A stretch of DNA of 64,000 nt, from NCBI RefSeq assembly GCF_014218275.1, contig NZ_AP023213.1, positions 1,528,001-1,592,000 on the forward strand, in the 5' to 3' direction. The notes below the pieces were generated by a model that saw nothing but the letters and a program-made list of their open reading frames with translations, made no database searches and was not told the DNA's origin. The DNA is from Citrifermentans bremense. Its GTDB lineage: Bacteria > Desulfobacterota > Desulfuromonadia > Geobacterales > Geobacteraceae. Both the position numbers and the translations under genes were made by a program. Below are positions 17,753-25,668 of this stretch, one piece after another (the stretch's first letter is position 1; the number at the start of each line of letters is the position of its first letter).

Positions 17753-18712
17753 GCCTGGGGGTCAGGTCTTTATTCTTGAATTTTCCACAGTATCCTTGAG
17801 GTAAGATCAAAGTGGAGGGCTCTTACGATGGCTCGTCCCTTACGCATAGAATTTCCTGGTGCGTTTTACCATGTCACTTCCCGTGGAAATGAGCGGAAAG
17901 ATGTTTTCCGTGATGACAAAGATCGGGCCATCTTTCTGGATATCCTCTCAAGGTGCTGCAATCTCTTTAATTGGCGATGTCACGCATACTGCCTCATGGG
18001 AAATCACTACCACCTTATCGTTGAAACCGTTGACGGCACTTTGAGTAAAGGAATGCGCCATTTGAATGGCGTGTATGCACATAAATTCAACTGGAACCAC
18101 AATAGGGTGGGGCATATTTCCCAAGGTAGGTACAAAGCAATATTGATCGAGAAGGAAACGCATCTCCTGGAAGCGTGTCGATACGTGGTCTTAAACCCCG
18201 TAAGGGCTAAGATGACAGACAAGCCAGAAGGATGGCAATGGAGCAGTTATAGTGGAACCGCTCATCTGACAACGCCCGCCGTTTTTCTGACAACCGACTG
18301 GATTTTACAGCAATTCGGAGAGCAGCCGGAAAACGCCAAACGGAGGTACCGGGAATTTGTCAAAGACGGGATAGGTGGAAGTTCTATCTGGGAAGGTGTC
18401 AAGGCAAATTCTCCTAGGCGATGAGGGTTTCGTCGATGAATTCAGCGACGCAGCAAAAGGAATAGAAGAACTCACGGAGATCCCGAAGAGCCAACGGTTC
18501 CTGCATCGCCCTTCTCTGGAGCAGATTTTTCCGAACGAGGCGAGACAAAATAAGGATTTGCGTGATCGTCTGGTTGCCGAGGCAGTAGAAACTCACGGAT
18601 ATGACCAGAAAGAAGTTGCTGATTATCTGCAATTGCACTACTCAACGGTGAGCCGCATCATGGCCAGAAATAACAACAAAACTCAAGAATACAATAGACC
18701 TGACCCCCAGGC
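17753..18712 (+). mobile_element. RAYT (REP-associated Y1 transposase) element with inverted ends
   Basis: Left end GCCTGGGGGTCAGGTCT from 17753, continuing into TTTATTCTTGAATTTT. The right end (18678-18712) is its inverted counterpart, AAAACTCAAGAATAC followed by AGACCTGACCCCCAGGC. The only gene inside is the frameshifted transposase. The flanks are fragments of unrelated genes, so the element sits in or between ruins of other genes. Confidence 0.7.
17828..18712 (+). pseudogene. REP-associated tyrosine transposase (Y1_Tnp), frameshifted
   Basis: Residues 1-198 (17828-18424) are a typical Y1 transposase: MARPLRIEFPGAFYHVTSRG, the HUH-type motif GNHYHLIVET (His-x-His), a YKAILIEKETHLLEACRYV region and LNPVRAKM. 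Reading then breaks near VKAN. In another frame it resumes at about 18408 with QILLGDEGFVDEF and a C-terminal helix-turn-helix (YDQKEVADYLQLHYSTVSRIM) seen in full-length RAYTs of about 300 residues. A two-base loss or one-base gain around 18402-18408 explains it. The catalytic domain alone might still fold, but the gene looks inactivated. A start at 17828 follows GGAGGGCTCTTACG. Confidence 0.82.
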
Positions 18713-18719
18713 CTCCCCA

Positions 18720-18896
18720 GGCCTCCGGAGATCAGATCGACACCGTGTTCCTACCGGGGGCACCTCGCGGATCTTGATGATCCCGCGCCTCTTCGAAGAG
18801 CGTTTCGGTGCGGACAAGCTGGAGAGCCGCAACGCCTGCACCAGCGTGGTCCAAGGTCTGGGCGCGAGCGTTCCTCTTTTTTACAACAACCCGTAG
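18720..18896 (+). pseudogene. 3' fragment of an Hsp70/YegD-like chaperone gene
   Basis: Immediately right of the RAYT end a plus-strand frame reads VPTGGTSRILMIPRLFEERF, then GADKLES and TSVVQGLGASVPLFYNNP, ending at TAG 18896. TGGTSRxP...FEERFG is the signature of the nucleotide-binding domain end in YegD-type Hsp70 proteins. No upstream part is present. A remnant about 55 residues long. Confidence 0.5.
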
Positions 18897-19169
18897 CGGG
18901 AACCATCGGCAAGGATCGGAGTGTCAACGAATTACCACTGCAGGCCCTTTTCGCTCCTCTCAGATTTTATCCGTGGCCAATGGTTTTTCTGCGGTTCACT
19001 TCACACGGAGTTGAGGACAAGCTGGCTCTAGATATACTCCTTCCTTGGTGCCCGATAAGCCGATGGCAGTGCGCATAAAGAACAGAAGGTGGGGCAGTCC
19101 TTAGAGAATGACCCGCCAAAGCTATTCGCGCTGTAGCCGGAGTTGGTTTGTGATGGCTTAGGAAGCGGG

Positions 19170-20183
19170 ATGAGAGAGAAGATGGCAATACCACAGTGGG
19201 ACTTATTTAAGATCAGGATACATCTATTGTCTCGACGAACAATTCCATTCTCACTTCGGATTCCGTTCTACCTGACCATCTATGCGCTGCTTAGTGCAAC
19301 GTTGACCGGATGTCTGGCCGCCTCTTGGGTCGAAGCTACTGCCAAGGGTGAGCCTAAGGACGCTGGGGTCTTTGCTCTGGGCACCAAGGGTAACGCGTAC
19401 GAAATCACCAGATGGTGGGGCGCGAGCCAGTCGCCCCCCCAAGGCAAGGAGACTTTGATCATCCCACGACGCAATTTACCTGTAGGCTGTGATACCGCAC
19501 GCTTTTTTGTCAATGACTCCGTTCACGAACTCCAGATCGCCCAGCAGGAGAGTGCTAACTGGGTGACGGCAGACCGCCTACCGTTGTCCGGTAACGGTTA
19601 TCCATCCTGTACGCTCTTGGTCTCCTATGGCTCCTTTGGGGAGCCGGCACTGGAGGGTGTTGCTGTTTCCGATGCCATGGGGCTTGTCGCGAAAAGTGAA
19701 CGCCGGCAGCCCCATCCAGCCGCGTGGGCTTTGCTGCCTGTGGGAATTGTTGCGGATGTCTATATTTTCCTCGGGGCTCTGGTTACTATGCCCGTCTGGG
19801 CGCCCATTGGTCTATTGATGGAGAAAAATTCAGCAAAGAGCGAAAAGGAAACAAAAGATAAGGAGATGGCCTCTCTTCCTGCACCCGTTGCAAAGTGCTG
19901 GAGAGCGATCGACAAATCTTTGGATAAAAGTATGACATCTAAGCCGGATCAGCCTGTCAGATTCAAGTGGGCTCCGGAAATAGATAACGCCTATAATCTC
20001 GCCGCTGTAAACGAGGTATTCAGCGACGATAAGCCCGTCTTCATCGATACACGAGTCACCTTACGTCAGGGTTGTGTTCAATTCCCCATAAAGAACATGG
20101 ACTTCATATGGACTGATGCCGATGTTGAGTGCGGCTTTCGGGCTGGGGATGTTGTCTCAACACGTGTGCAACTCCGCAAATGA
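19170..20183 (+). CDS. Putative lipoprotein of unknown function
   Basis: About 337 residues. A hydrophobic segment with a lipobox-like LSATLTGC is near residue 40, preceded by a long basic leader, so the true start may be ATG 19182 or later. A second hydrophobic stretch (AWALLPVGIVADVYIFLGALVTMPVWAPIGLL, given here in outline) lies in the middle, followed by a lysine-rich linker (KEMASLPAPVAKCW) and a C-terminal domain. GGAAGCGGG precedes ATG 19170. No family recognised; a cell-envelope location is likely. Confidence 0.6.
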   Translation: MREKMAIPQWDLFKIRIHLLSRRTIPFSLRIPFYLTIYALLSATLTGCLAASWVEATAKGEPKDAGVFALGTKGNAYEITRWWGASQSPPQGKETLIIPRRNLPVGCDTARFFVNDSVHELQIAQQESANWVTADRLPLSGNGYPSCTLLVSYGSFGEPALEGVAVSDAMGLVAKSERRQPHPAAWALLPVGIVADVYIFLGALVTMPVWAPIGLLMEKNSAKSEKETKDKEMASLPAPVAKCWRAIDKSLDKSMTSKPDQPVRFKWAPEIDNAYNLAAVNEVFSDDKPVFIDTRVTLRQGCVQFPIKNMDFIWTDADVECGFRAGDVVSTRVQLRK

Positions 20184-20512
20184 ATCACCTCAACCTCACA
20201 CCTTACATTTCAGGCCCTGGCACCGAGGCTCTCGCCATGTTACAGATCCTTCTTGACTGCTTCATCAGCCCGTTGGAGAGGCGTTCGGGCTGCTCTGTCG
20301 ACTCAGCCCGTTTTCGTGCTCCCAATGCTGCTTCAGCAAACAGGTTCCAGCTTTTACGCCTCGCCTTTATTGCTTCATAGCGGATTCTCCTCTCTCGCTT
20401 CGACCACTTCAAGTCAGCTTCATTAATTATCTAATGGTTTGCTTGGGTGAGGGAAAAACTGTGCAATTTAAAGTTGTTGCATGGCTTTCTTTGTACTTGC
20501 TCCGACAAATTG
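20184..20512. other. Gap between convergent genes, no recognised content
   Basis: A minus-strand frame at 20203-20412 (69 residues, starting MKWSKRERRIRYEAIKARRK) is strongly basic at its N-terminus and could be coding or a gene remnant, but I see no clear RBS or family. Nothing else stands out. Confidence 0.3.
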
Positions 20513-21958
20513 TTAGATTCCTTGTAGCGAGCGGGTGATTTCCTCCGGCATACCATCTTTCATATCCCATTCTTTTGTCATGCCACGTTGGTCGGTGTAT
20601 GACCATTTCCCATCAGCGACTCCATTCTTATACTCTCCTTTGACGATTGTTCCGTCATTGAGGATAAATTGGCATGAGCCATTGAGTTGACCACTTCTGT
20701 ATTCTCCGATCAGCGTAACACCCGTCAAAAGGGTGAAAGTTCCATGGCCGTCGAATTGACCGTTTTTGAACTCACCTTCATAAGTTCCACGGTGTGGAAA
20801 CAGCAGTTTGCCTTTACCATCGAAAAGCCCATTTCTGAATTCTCCTGCAAACTTTCGACCGTCGTTAAATTCTAACGCCCCCTTGCCTTCAAACTTCCCA
20901 TTCTTCATTTCGCCAGAGAAAACGCTTCCGTCTGCATAAGTCAGTTGCCCCACCCCGTCCGGCAAACTGTTTCTAAAGTAACCTTGATATTTGTTGTGGT
21001 TTGCATAGACCATTGTTCCTTGTCCTTCAGCTCTTCCCGCCTTGAACAGGCCTTCATAAACACTGCCGTCAGCGAAGGTTAGCTTTCCCCTACCTTCGTA
21101 GGTGCCATTCAGAAATTCTCCAACATACAGGGTACCGTTAGAGAGTTTGAGTGTTCCATTCCCGCTATACTTACCATCTTTGAATCCACCCTCATAGGTG
21201 GTTCCATCAGATAGCGTTAAGGTTCCATACCCTTCATGTATTCCGTTCTTGTAATCTCCTTCATACATCTCCCCGTTCGGATGTTTGAAGGAGCCTTTCC
21301 CATTCAGTTTTCCAAACTTGAATACTCCTGAACGAGTTGCACCATTGGGATATAAAATTACCCCCTGTCCATCAAGTTCACCGTTTTTTAGGCCGCCCTC
21401 ATAGCGTTCGCCATTGGGTAAAGTTACGATCCCTCTCCCATTGAGGCGGTTGTTTTTCCATTCTCCACTTAGTATTTTCCCGTTGGACAAAGTCATAACA
21501 CCTTGTCCTTCTCTTTGACCGTTTTTGAAATCTCCTACATATTTTGAACCATCAGCAAGAGTCTCTTCACCATGCCCTTCAAAAAGATCATCCTTCCACC
21601 CACCGTCGTACATTCTCCCATCAGGGAGATTGAGGATTCCATGGCCGTCTCTCTCACCAGACTTAAATTGTCCGACGTATTTCGCGCCGCTCCTTAAGGT
21701 TAGTGTTCCCTCCCCATCAAATTTACCCTTCTTAAATTCGCCCTCATAAATTCTACCATCTGTATATTGTCTAGTTCCACGCCCCTCGAACTTGCCATCT
21801 CTGAAATTACCGTCATAGCTCCCCCCATCAAAATAGGTCATGGTGCCCCTGCCATCGATGCAGTTACCTTGCGTGCAGGTTTCTGAGAGAGACATAGCTG
21901 GAAAGAACAACAAAATAACAATGCACAACAAGAGTGAAATATTGATTATTTTCCCCAT
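20513..21958 (-). CDS. Exported MORN-repeat protein
   Basis: About 481 residues: a signal peptide (MGKIINISLLLCIVILLFF then SLSETC) followed by 18 well-formed and one degenerate MORN repeats of exactly 23 residues each, of the type GxGTLTxxDGxxYEGxFKxGKxx. The repeats fill the protein to its C-terminus, where a WDMKDGMPEEI end follows. MORN repeats form an elongated beta-sheet rod; in bacteria roles are mostly unknown. ATG 21958 is preferred over 21973 because GGAAGGA lies just upstream. The gene is AT-rich for this window. It stands alone, with no catalytic domain attached. Confidence 0.85.
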   Translation of the reverse strand: MGKIINISLLLCIVILLFFPAMSLSETCTQGNCIDGRGTMTYFDGGSYDGNFRDGKFEGRGTRQYTDGRIYEGEFKKGKFDGEGTLTLRSGAKYVGQFKSGERDGHGILNLPDGRMYDGGWKDDLFEGHGEETLADGSKYVGDFKNGQREGQGVMTLSNGKILSGEWKNNRLNGRGIVTLPNGERYEGGLKNGELDGQGVILYPNGATRSGVFKFGKLNGKGSFKHPNGEMYEGDYKNGIHEGYGTLTLSDGTTYEGGFKDGKYSGNGTLKLSNGTLYVGEFLNGTYEGRGKLTFADGSVYEGLFKAGRAEGQGTMVYANHNKYQGYFRNSLPDGVGQLTYADGSVFSGEMKNGKFEGKGALEFNDGRKFAGEFRNGLFDGKGKLLFPHRGTYEGEFKNGQFDGHGTFTLLTGVTLIGEYRSGQLNGSCQFILNDGTIVKGEYKNGVADGKWSYTDQRGMTKEWDMKDGMPEEITRSLQGI

Positions 21959-21973
21959 TACTAGTCCTTCCAT

Positions 21974-22399
21974 GTATTTAAGATTAACTAACAGTGGTAC
22001 CTCCAGATACTATTATAACAATCATTATCCAAATTGTATGAATGAGAGCTTTAGCTGACGCATTGATCGAAGAGATGCATACCAGGTGAAAAAAGTTTCA
22101 CAAGCAACAGAACGACAGCCCTTTAATGCGTTAACTGTATTCTACAAGCTCCCACTGTCAAGCGTCAGGAATTTGCGAGGTCACCCACGGGACCTTGGTA
22201 AAGGTCATCCTGGTCGGCCGCCAAAGGCTCAGAAATGAGTATTATGTCCCCGGAATTCCCTGATGCTCATTGATACGCGTTTCTTCTGGAACGATCAATG
22301 AATCTCACTGGAAATACAACGGCATATAAACGGCAGTCATTATGCTGCTTGTTATCTGTGTGAACCTGCTGCACTACGGCTAACGCGGTTGCATTTGCC
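21974..22399. other. Non-coding AT-rich gap with one dispersed motif
   Basis: Positions 22230-22267 (AGAAATGAGTATTATGTCCC onwards) repeat the motif at 17417-17454. The remaining sequence has no credible gene. The last 60 bases may hold the damaged signal-peptide region of the pseudogene that follows (LLHxTANAVAFA). Confidence 0.4.
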
Positions 22400-22792
22400 A
22401 TGGACCACAGTGGTCACGACATGGATCATGGCGGTGGTCATGAGATGGGACATAGCAGCCATCAGGGTGATGTGGCCCATGAAGAAGTGGTCGATGGTGT
22501 GAAGGTAACCTTCAAGGCCATGGATATGGAAATGCCCAAAGGCATGAAGGAGACTCACCCATATCGCAGTTGAGTTCAAGGATGTCAAAACCGGTAAAGC
22601 GCTTGCCGATGGAGAAGTCAGGTCAAGGTTCAAAATCTGGACAAGACTGATCAGATCAAAGATCTGATGGGCATGCAGGGGCACTTCGGAGTAGATTTCG
22701 ATTTTTCCAAAAAAGGCAAATACGGCGTAATGTGTAAACTTCAGCTCAAAGACGGCAAAACCCGTAGTGCGAAGTTCTTGTACACAGTATAA
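22400..22792 (+). pseudogene. Frameshifted periplasmic His-rich protein gene
   Basis: Three consecutive frames each encode one part of a single protein. The first is MDHSGHDMDHGGGHEMGHSS to MPKGMKETHP (His/Met-rich N-terminus), the second IAVEFKDVKTGKALADGEV, the third VKVQNLDKTDQIKDLMGMQG to SAKFLYTV and a TAA at 22792. The fold resembles small periplasmic YtkA-like domains, possibly metal related. At least two indels (near 22560 and 22615) are needed to read it through, and the signal peptide upstream is also off frame. Decayed gene, or clustered sequence errors. Confidence 0.65.
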
Positions 22793-22860
22793 TAAGTGTT
22801 AAAATAGCATGGTCGAAAGAAGAAGCTATCTTCTCCGAATCAATAGAGAGATGTACGGGT

Positions 22861-23126
22861 ATGAAAAGATTATTGGTAGTAGCAATGGCAGTTGGCTTGT
22901 TTGGCGCGATGCCGGCTTTTGCGGTCGACCACAGCAGCATGAAGATGGACACGAAGGAAGGCGTACGGGATGTGCTCTTCAGGCTGAATCAATTCAAGAT
23001 AAGATCAACCGGCTAGACAGTGAAGTAGCTAAAGGAGAAAAGAAGTACAATGCTAAAGACCTGGCAAATCTCAAGAAAAAGCTCTCTGAGGCTAATAAAA
23101 TTCTTGATGTCTTAAACAGACAGTGA
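22861..23126 (+). pseudogene. Frameshifted small exported coiled-coil protein gene
   Basis: ATG 22861 starts a clean signal peptide (MKRLLVVAMAVGLFGAMPAF then AVDHSSMKMDTKEG). The frame breaks near 22975. In a second frame it continues as LQAESIQDKINRLDSEVAKG then KKYNAKDLANLKKKLSEANK and ends ILDVLNRQ with TGA at 23126. The helical C-terminal half looks like a coiled coil. One indel separates the two parts. It directly follows another frameshifted periplasmic gene, so the two likely formed one decayed operon. Confidence 0.62.
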
Positions 23127-23134
23127 TTCAAAGT

Positions 23135-23167
23135 AACTTGAGGCGGACGGGCCCGCCTCAAGTTTTA
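23135..23167 (+). terminator. Rho-independent terminator
   Basis: AACTTGAGGCGG pairs with CCGCCTCAAGTT around a short loop, followed by TTTT; it lies nine bases after the stop of the decayed small-protein operon. Confidence 0.8.
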
Positions 23168-23179
23168 TGGGTGTCATGC

Positions 23180-23284
23180 ATGGGAAATAATTTTACATTA
23201 TTACTTGTATTGCTACTTCTGGCTGGCTTTTGGGGTGCAACAAAAATACTCCGTCAGAATCACCATCCAAGCTGGGCAAAGTAG
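23180..23284 (+). CDS. Possible 34-residue single-membrane-span peptide
   Basis: ATG 23180 opens MGNNFTLLLVLLLLAGFWGA, then TKILRQNHHPSWAK and a TAG. One hydrophobic helix is followed by a basic tail. No clear Shine-Dalgarno sequence, and the gene is too short to judge by composition, so this is tentative. It sits between a terminator and the LOG-family gene. Confidence 0.3.
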   Translation: MGNNFTLLLVLLLLAGFWGATKILRQNHHPSWAK

Positions 23285-23337
23285 TGGCAACCGCTGCTTG
23301 AGCGTTTCCGTACCGCGAATTTATCGGAGGCTTGTGC

Positions 23338-23928
23338 ATGAAACGAATTTGTGTCTTTTGCGGTTCCAGTCCCGGTGTGCGGCCGGCCTATGTGGAGTCC
23401 GCGCGCGAACTTGGCCGTTCACTGGTAGATGCCGGCATGGAGTTGGTGTACGGCGGGGGAGGAGTCGGACTTATGGGAGCGCTGGCGCAATCCGTTTTGG
23501 ATGCAGGCGGCAGGGTGACTGGTGTGATTCCGCGGTTTCTCGTCGAGAAGGAACTGGCCCACAAGCACCTGAGCGATCTTCATATCGTAGAGTCGATGCA
23601 CGAGCGTAAGGCGCTGATGGCGCAACTTGCCGACGGCTTCATTGCCTTACCTGGCGGCGTTGGCACACTCGAGGAATTCGTCGAGATTCTCACTTGGTCC
23701 CAACTCGGGATACACCGGAAGCCTTGCGGGCTATTGAACCTTGAAGGGTACTACCACAGGTTCCTTGAATTTTTCCATCACATGATCGAAGAGCAGTTTG
23801 CGCCGCCGGAGACTGTCGAAACCCTCGTGGTTTCAGCTAAACCGGACGCGTTGTTACAAGCTATGTCACGGTTCCAGCAGCCTCATCTCGACAAGGTTGG
23901 GTGGGCATTGGGATTTGCAGAGACTTGA
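23338..23928 (+). CDS. LOG-family nucleotide 5'-monophosphate phosphoribohydrolase
   Basis: A 196-residue protein of the LOG/TIGR00730 family (Rossmann-like). It has CVFCGSSPG at the N-terminus, the phosphate-binding loop YGGGGVGLMGALA, and the hallmark PGGVGTLEEFVEILTWSQLG. Family members release free bases from nucleoside monophosphates: cytokinin activation in plants and some bacteria, nucleotide salvage or stress roles in others. ATG 23338 is chosen because GGAGG at 23326-23330 is seven bases upstream. It stands alone. Confidence 0.9.
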   Translation: MKRICVFCGSSPGVRPAYVESARELGRSLVDAGMELVYGGGGVGLMGALAQSVLDAGGRVTGVIPRFLVEKELAHKHLSDLHIVESMHERKALMAQLADGFIALPGGVGTLEEFVEILTWSQLGIHRKPCGLLNLEGYYHRFLEFFHHMIEEQFAPPETVETLVVSAKPDALLQAMSRFQQPHLDKVGWALGFAET

Positions 23929-24013
23929 GGTCTGGTTAAATGAATTTTATGGTAGAAAGCAATTGCGATAAACCTAAACAAAACGACGCTGACCTCCTCG
24001 GTGCAGGTTTACT

Positions 24014-25279
24014 TCACGACCTCTCAACGATGAGATTTCTGCCACTTTTTTTGGCCTCATACATGGCGAAATCAGCCCTGTTGACGAATTCGTCAATGGT
24101 ATCCGGATGGCAAAATTGCGTAACTCCGAAACTGCAGGTCACTTTTTCCCCAATAGCGAAGCTGTGATGTTCGATCGCAGTTCTGATTTTTTCAGCTAAC
24201 TTGCGCGCTGACCTACAGTCATTATAGGTCAGGATGACAAACTCTTCACCACCGTATCTTGCGAAGATATCAATCTCCCTGAGCCTTTTACTGACTTCCA
24301 GCCCTATTTCCCGCAAAACTGTGTCTCCACACTCATGCCCTAGCGTGTCATTAATTTTCTTGAAATGATCGATATCGAAAAATATTAAAGAGAGAGGTAT
24401 ATCCAAGCGTTTTGCTTCGGCCACCTCCGTGTGGAGGAGTTCTTCGAATTTTCTCCTGTTGTAAATTCCGGTCAAAAAATCGGTTGTTGCCAAATTTTCC
24501 AAAGCAGCATTGGCCTGCTTGAGCTCTGCTTCTGCTTTATCCCTTTCAATGGTACGTTGCCTCAACCCTCTATAGCCGGCATACAGTCCTGTTAGTCCCA
24601 GAAGCCACATGAATGCATGGCCTGACATGAGCAACTGTTCCTCATCCCATATCGAAACTTCGAGCAATTCCATCGGGAAGGTAACAGTTATTCCTCCCCC
24701 GATATCTCCTTCTTTGTAACCCTGCTGTGAGTGACATAGGAGGCAGCTTTTTTCGACCTTGAGGGGGCGCATCAATTTCAAATACCTTTTACCTTCTTCA
24801 GTTACAATTTCGCTGACTTCTTGGTTGCCGTCCTCTAAAGCAATAAGCGCACGGGTATCCCAGGTATCGGGCTTGTTTTCAGGGCGTAGCGGTTTAAGGC
24901 TTGTGACGTGCTCCGAGATCTTCTTTTCTTTCCGGGCCAGTTCATACACTTGACGCATCATGTAAGCCGGGTTGATGAAGGTAAGGACACGACCGGTAGG
25001 GGTCTTGATATCTCGCTCGGGAACTGACTTAGGAAGGTCTTGATTCGGCGGGTTCTCCGGGGTAACCGGCACGTACACGCCACCGTGCATCGTATTCCAG
25101 TCACGGAAGAGCATGTCTTTGTCGATGTACGCTCGCGCTACGTTAGTGGCAATGGCCAGAATTTCTTTCTTATACCCTCTCATATCCACCAGCAATGAAA
25201 GGGCGACGACCAAGGACCATCCACAGGCAAGCACAAAGGAATAGACCCCCGGTTGGGTAATTTTCATTTTGAATTTCAT
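24014..25279 (-). CDS. Haem-c sensor diguanylate cyclase (Tll0287-like/DUF3365 + GGDEF)
   Basis: About 421 residues. An N-terminal membrane helix (MKITQPGVYSFVLACGWSLV) leads to a periplasmic Tll0287-like/DUF3365 domain with MRGYKKEI, NPAYMMRQVYE and a CxxCH haem-c motif, CLLCH, near residue 178. A second membrane helix (about 215-240) and a short coiled coil follow, then a GGDEF domain with an intact active site RYGGEEF near 341 and an upstream REID inhibitory site. It would make c-di-GMP in response to redox or gas state sensed by the haem. ATG 25279 is preferred to the upstream in-frame ATG at 25423 because the hydrophobic domain begins directly; its RBS is weak. Confidence 0.87.
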   Translation of the reverse strand: MKFKMKITQPGVYSFVLACGWSLVVALSLLVDMRGYKKEILAIATNVARAYIDKDMLFRDWNTMHGGVYVPVTPENPPNQDLPKSVPERDIKTPTGRVLTFINPAYMMRQVYELARKEKKISEHVTSLKPLRPENKPDTWDTRALIALEDGNQEVSEIVTEEGKRYLKLMRPLKVEKSCLLCHSQQGYKEGDIGGGITVTFPMELLEVSIWDEEQLLMSGHAFMWLLGLTGLYAGYRGLRQRTIERDKAEAELKQANAALENLATTDFLTGIYNRRKFEELLHTEVAEAKRLDIPLSLIFFDIDHFKKINDTLGHECGDTVLREIGLEVSKRLREIDIFARYGGEEFVILTYNDCRSARKLAEKIRTAIEHHSFAIGEKVTCSFGVTQFCHPDTIDEFVNRADFAMYEAKKSGRNLIVERS

Positions 25280-25470
25280 CTTAACTTCCGAATACCAGCA
25301 GCAAGGGCTATTTCCGGTGGTTGTGTCGTTTCCCTTTTTGCCGATCACGATAATGGAGCGGTAATCTGCCGTTGCCTGGTTTCCGGTTGATTCACCTTTT
25401 TTGTGAGAACAACCGTGGTGCAAAAGTTGAGGCGGTTTTATTAATCTAACCTAGTAATTTTGCATGTCAA

Positions 25471-25566
25471 CTAACCTCCAGTTCCTATGTCCTTCACCTG
25501 CACCCCGGCATCGGCCTCCTTGAGGATCGAGACAATCTGCGTCTCAGTGAATCTGGATTTCTTCAT
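25471..25566 (-). pseudogene. IS3-family transposase OrfA, 5' remnant
   Basis: On the minus strand ATG 25566 follows AGGAGG and encodes MKKSRFTETQIVSILKEADA followed by GVQVKDI, the N-terminal helix-turn-helix start of IS3-family OrfA. Homology ends there and the frame stops at TAG 25471. No OrfB or inverted repeats were found nearby. Confidence 0.72.
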
Positions 25567-25668
25567 TGCAGCCTCCTGGCGTTTTGATAATGCCAGAAAG
25601 CTCTACCTTTCAAGTGTCTCTTTTCAGGGGAAGCTTACGCTCCCGTTAAGGGGCGCTGTGAGCGGGTG

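Noticed and set aside
20513..21958. Possible CRISPR or DNA tandem repeat
   Set aside because: The periodicity is at protein level (23-residue MORN units), with divergent DNA and no spacers. No CRISPR array or cas gene was found anywhere in the window.
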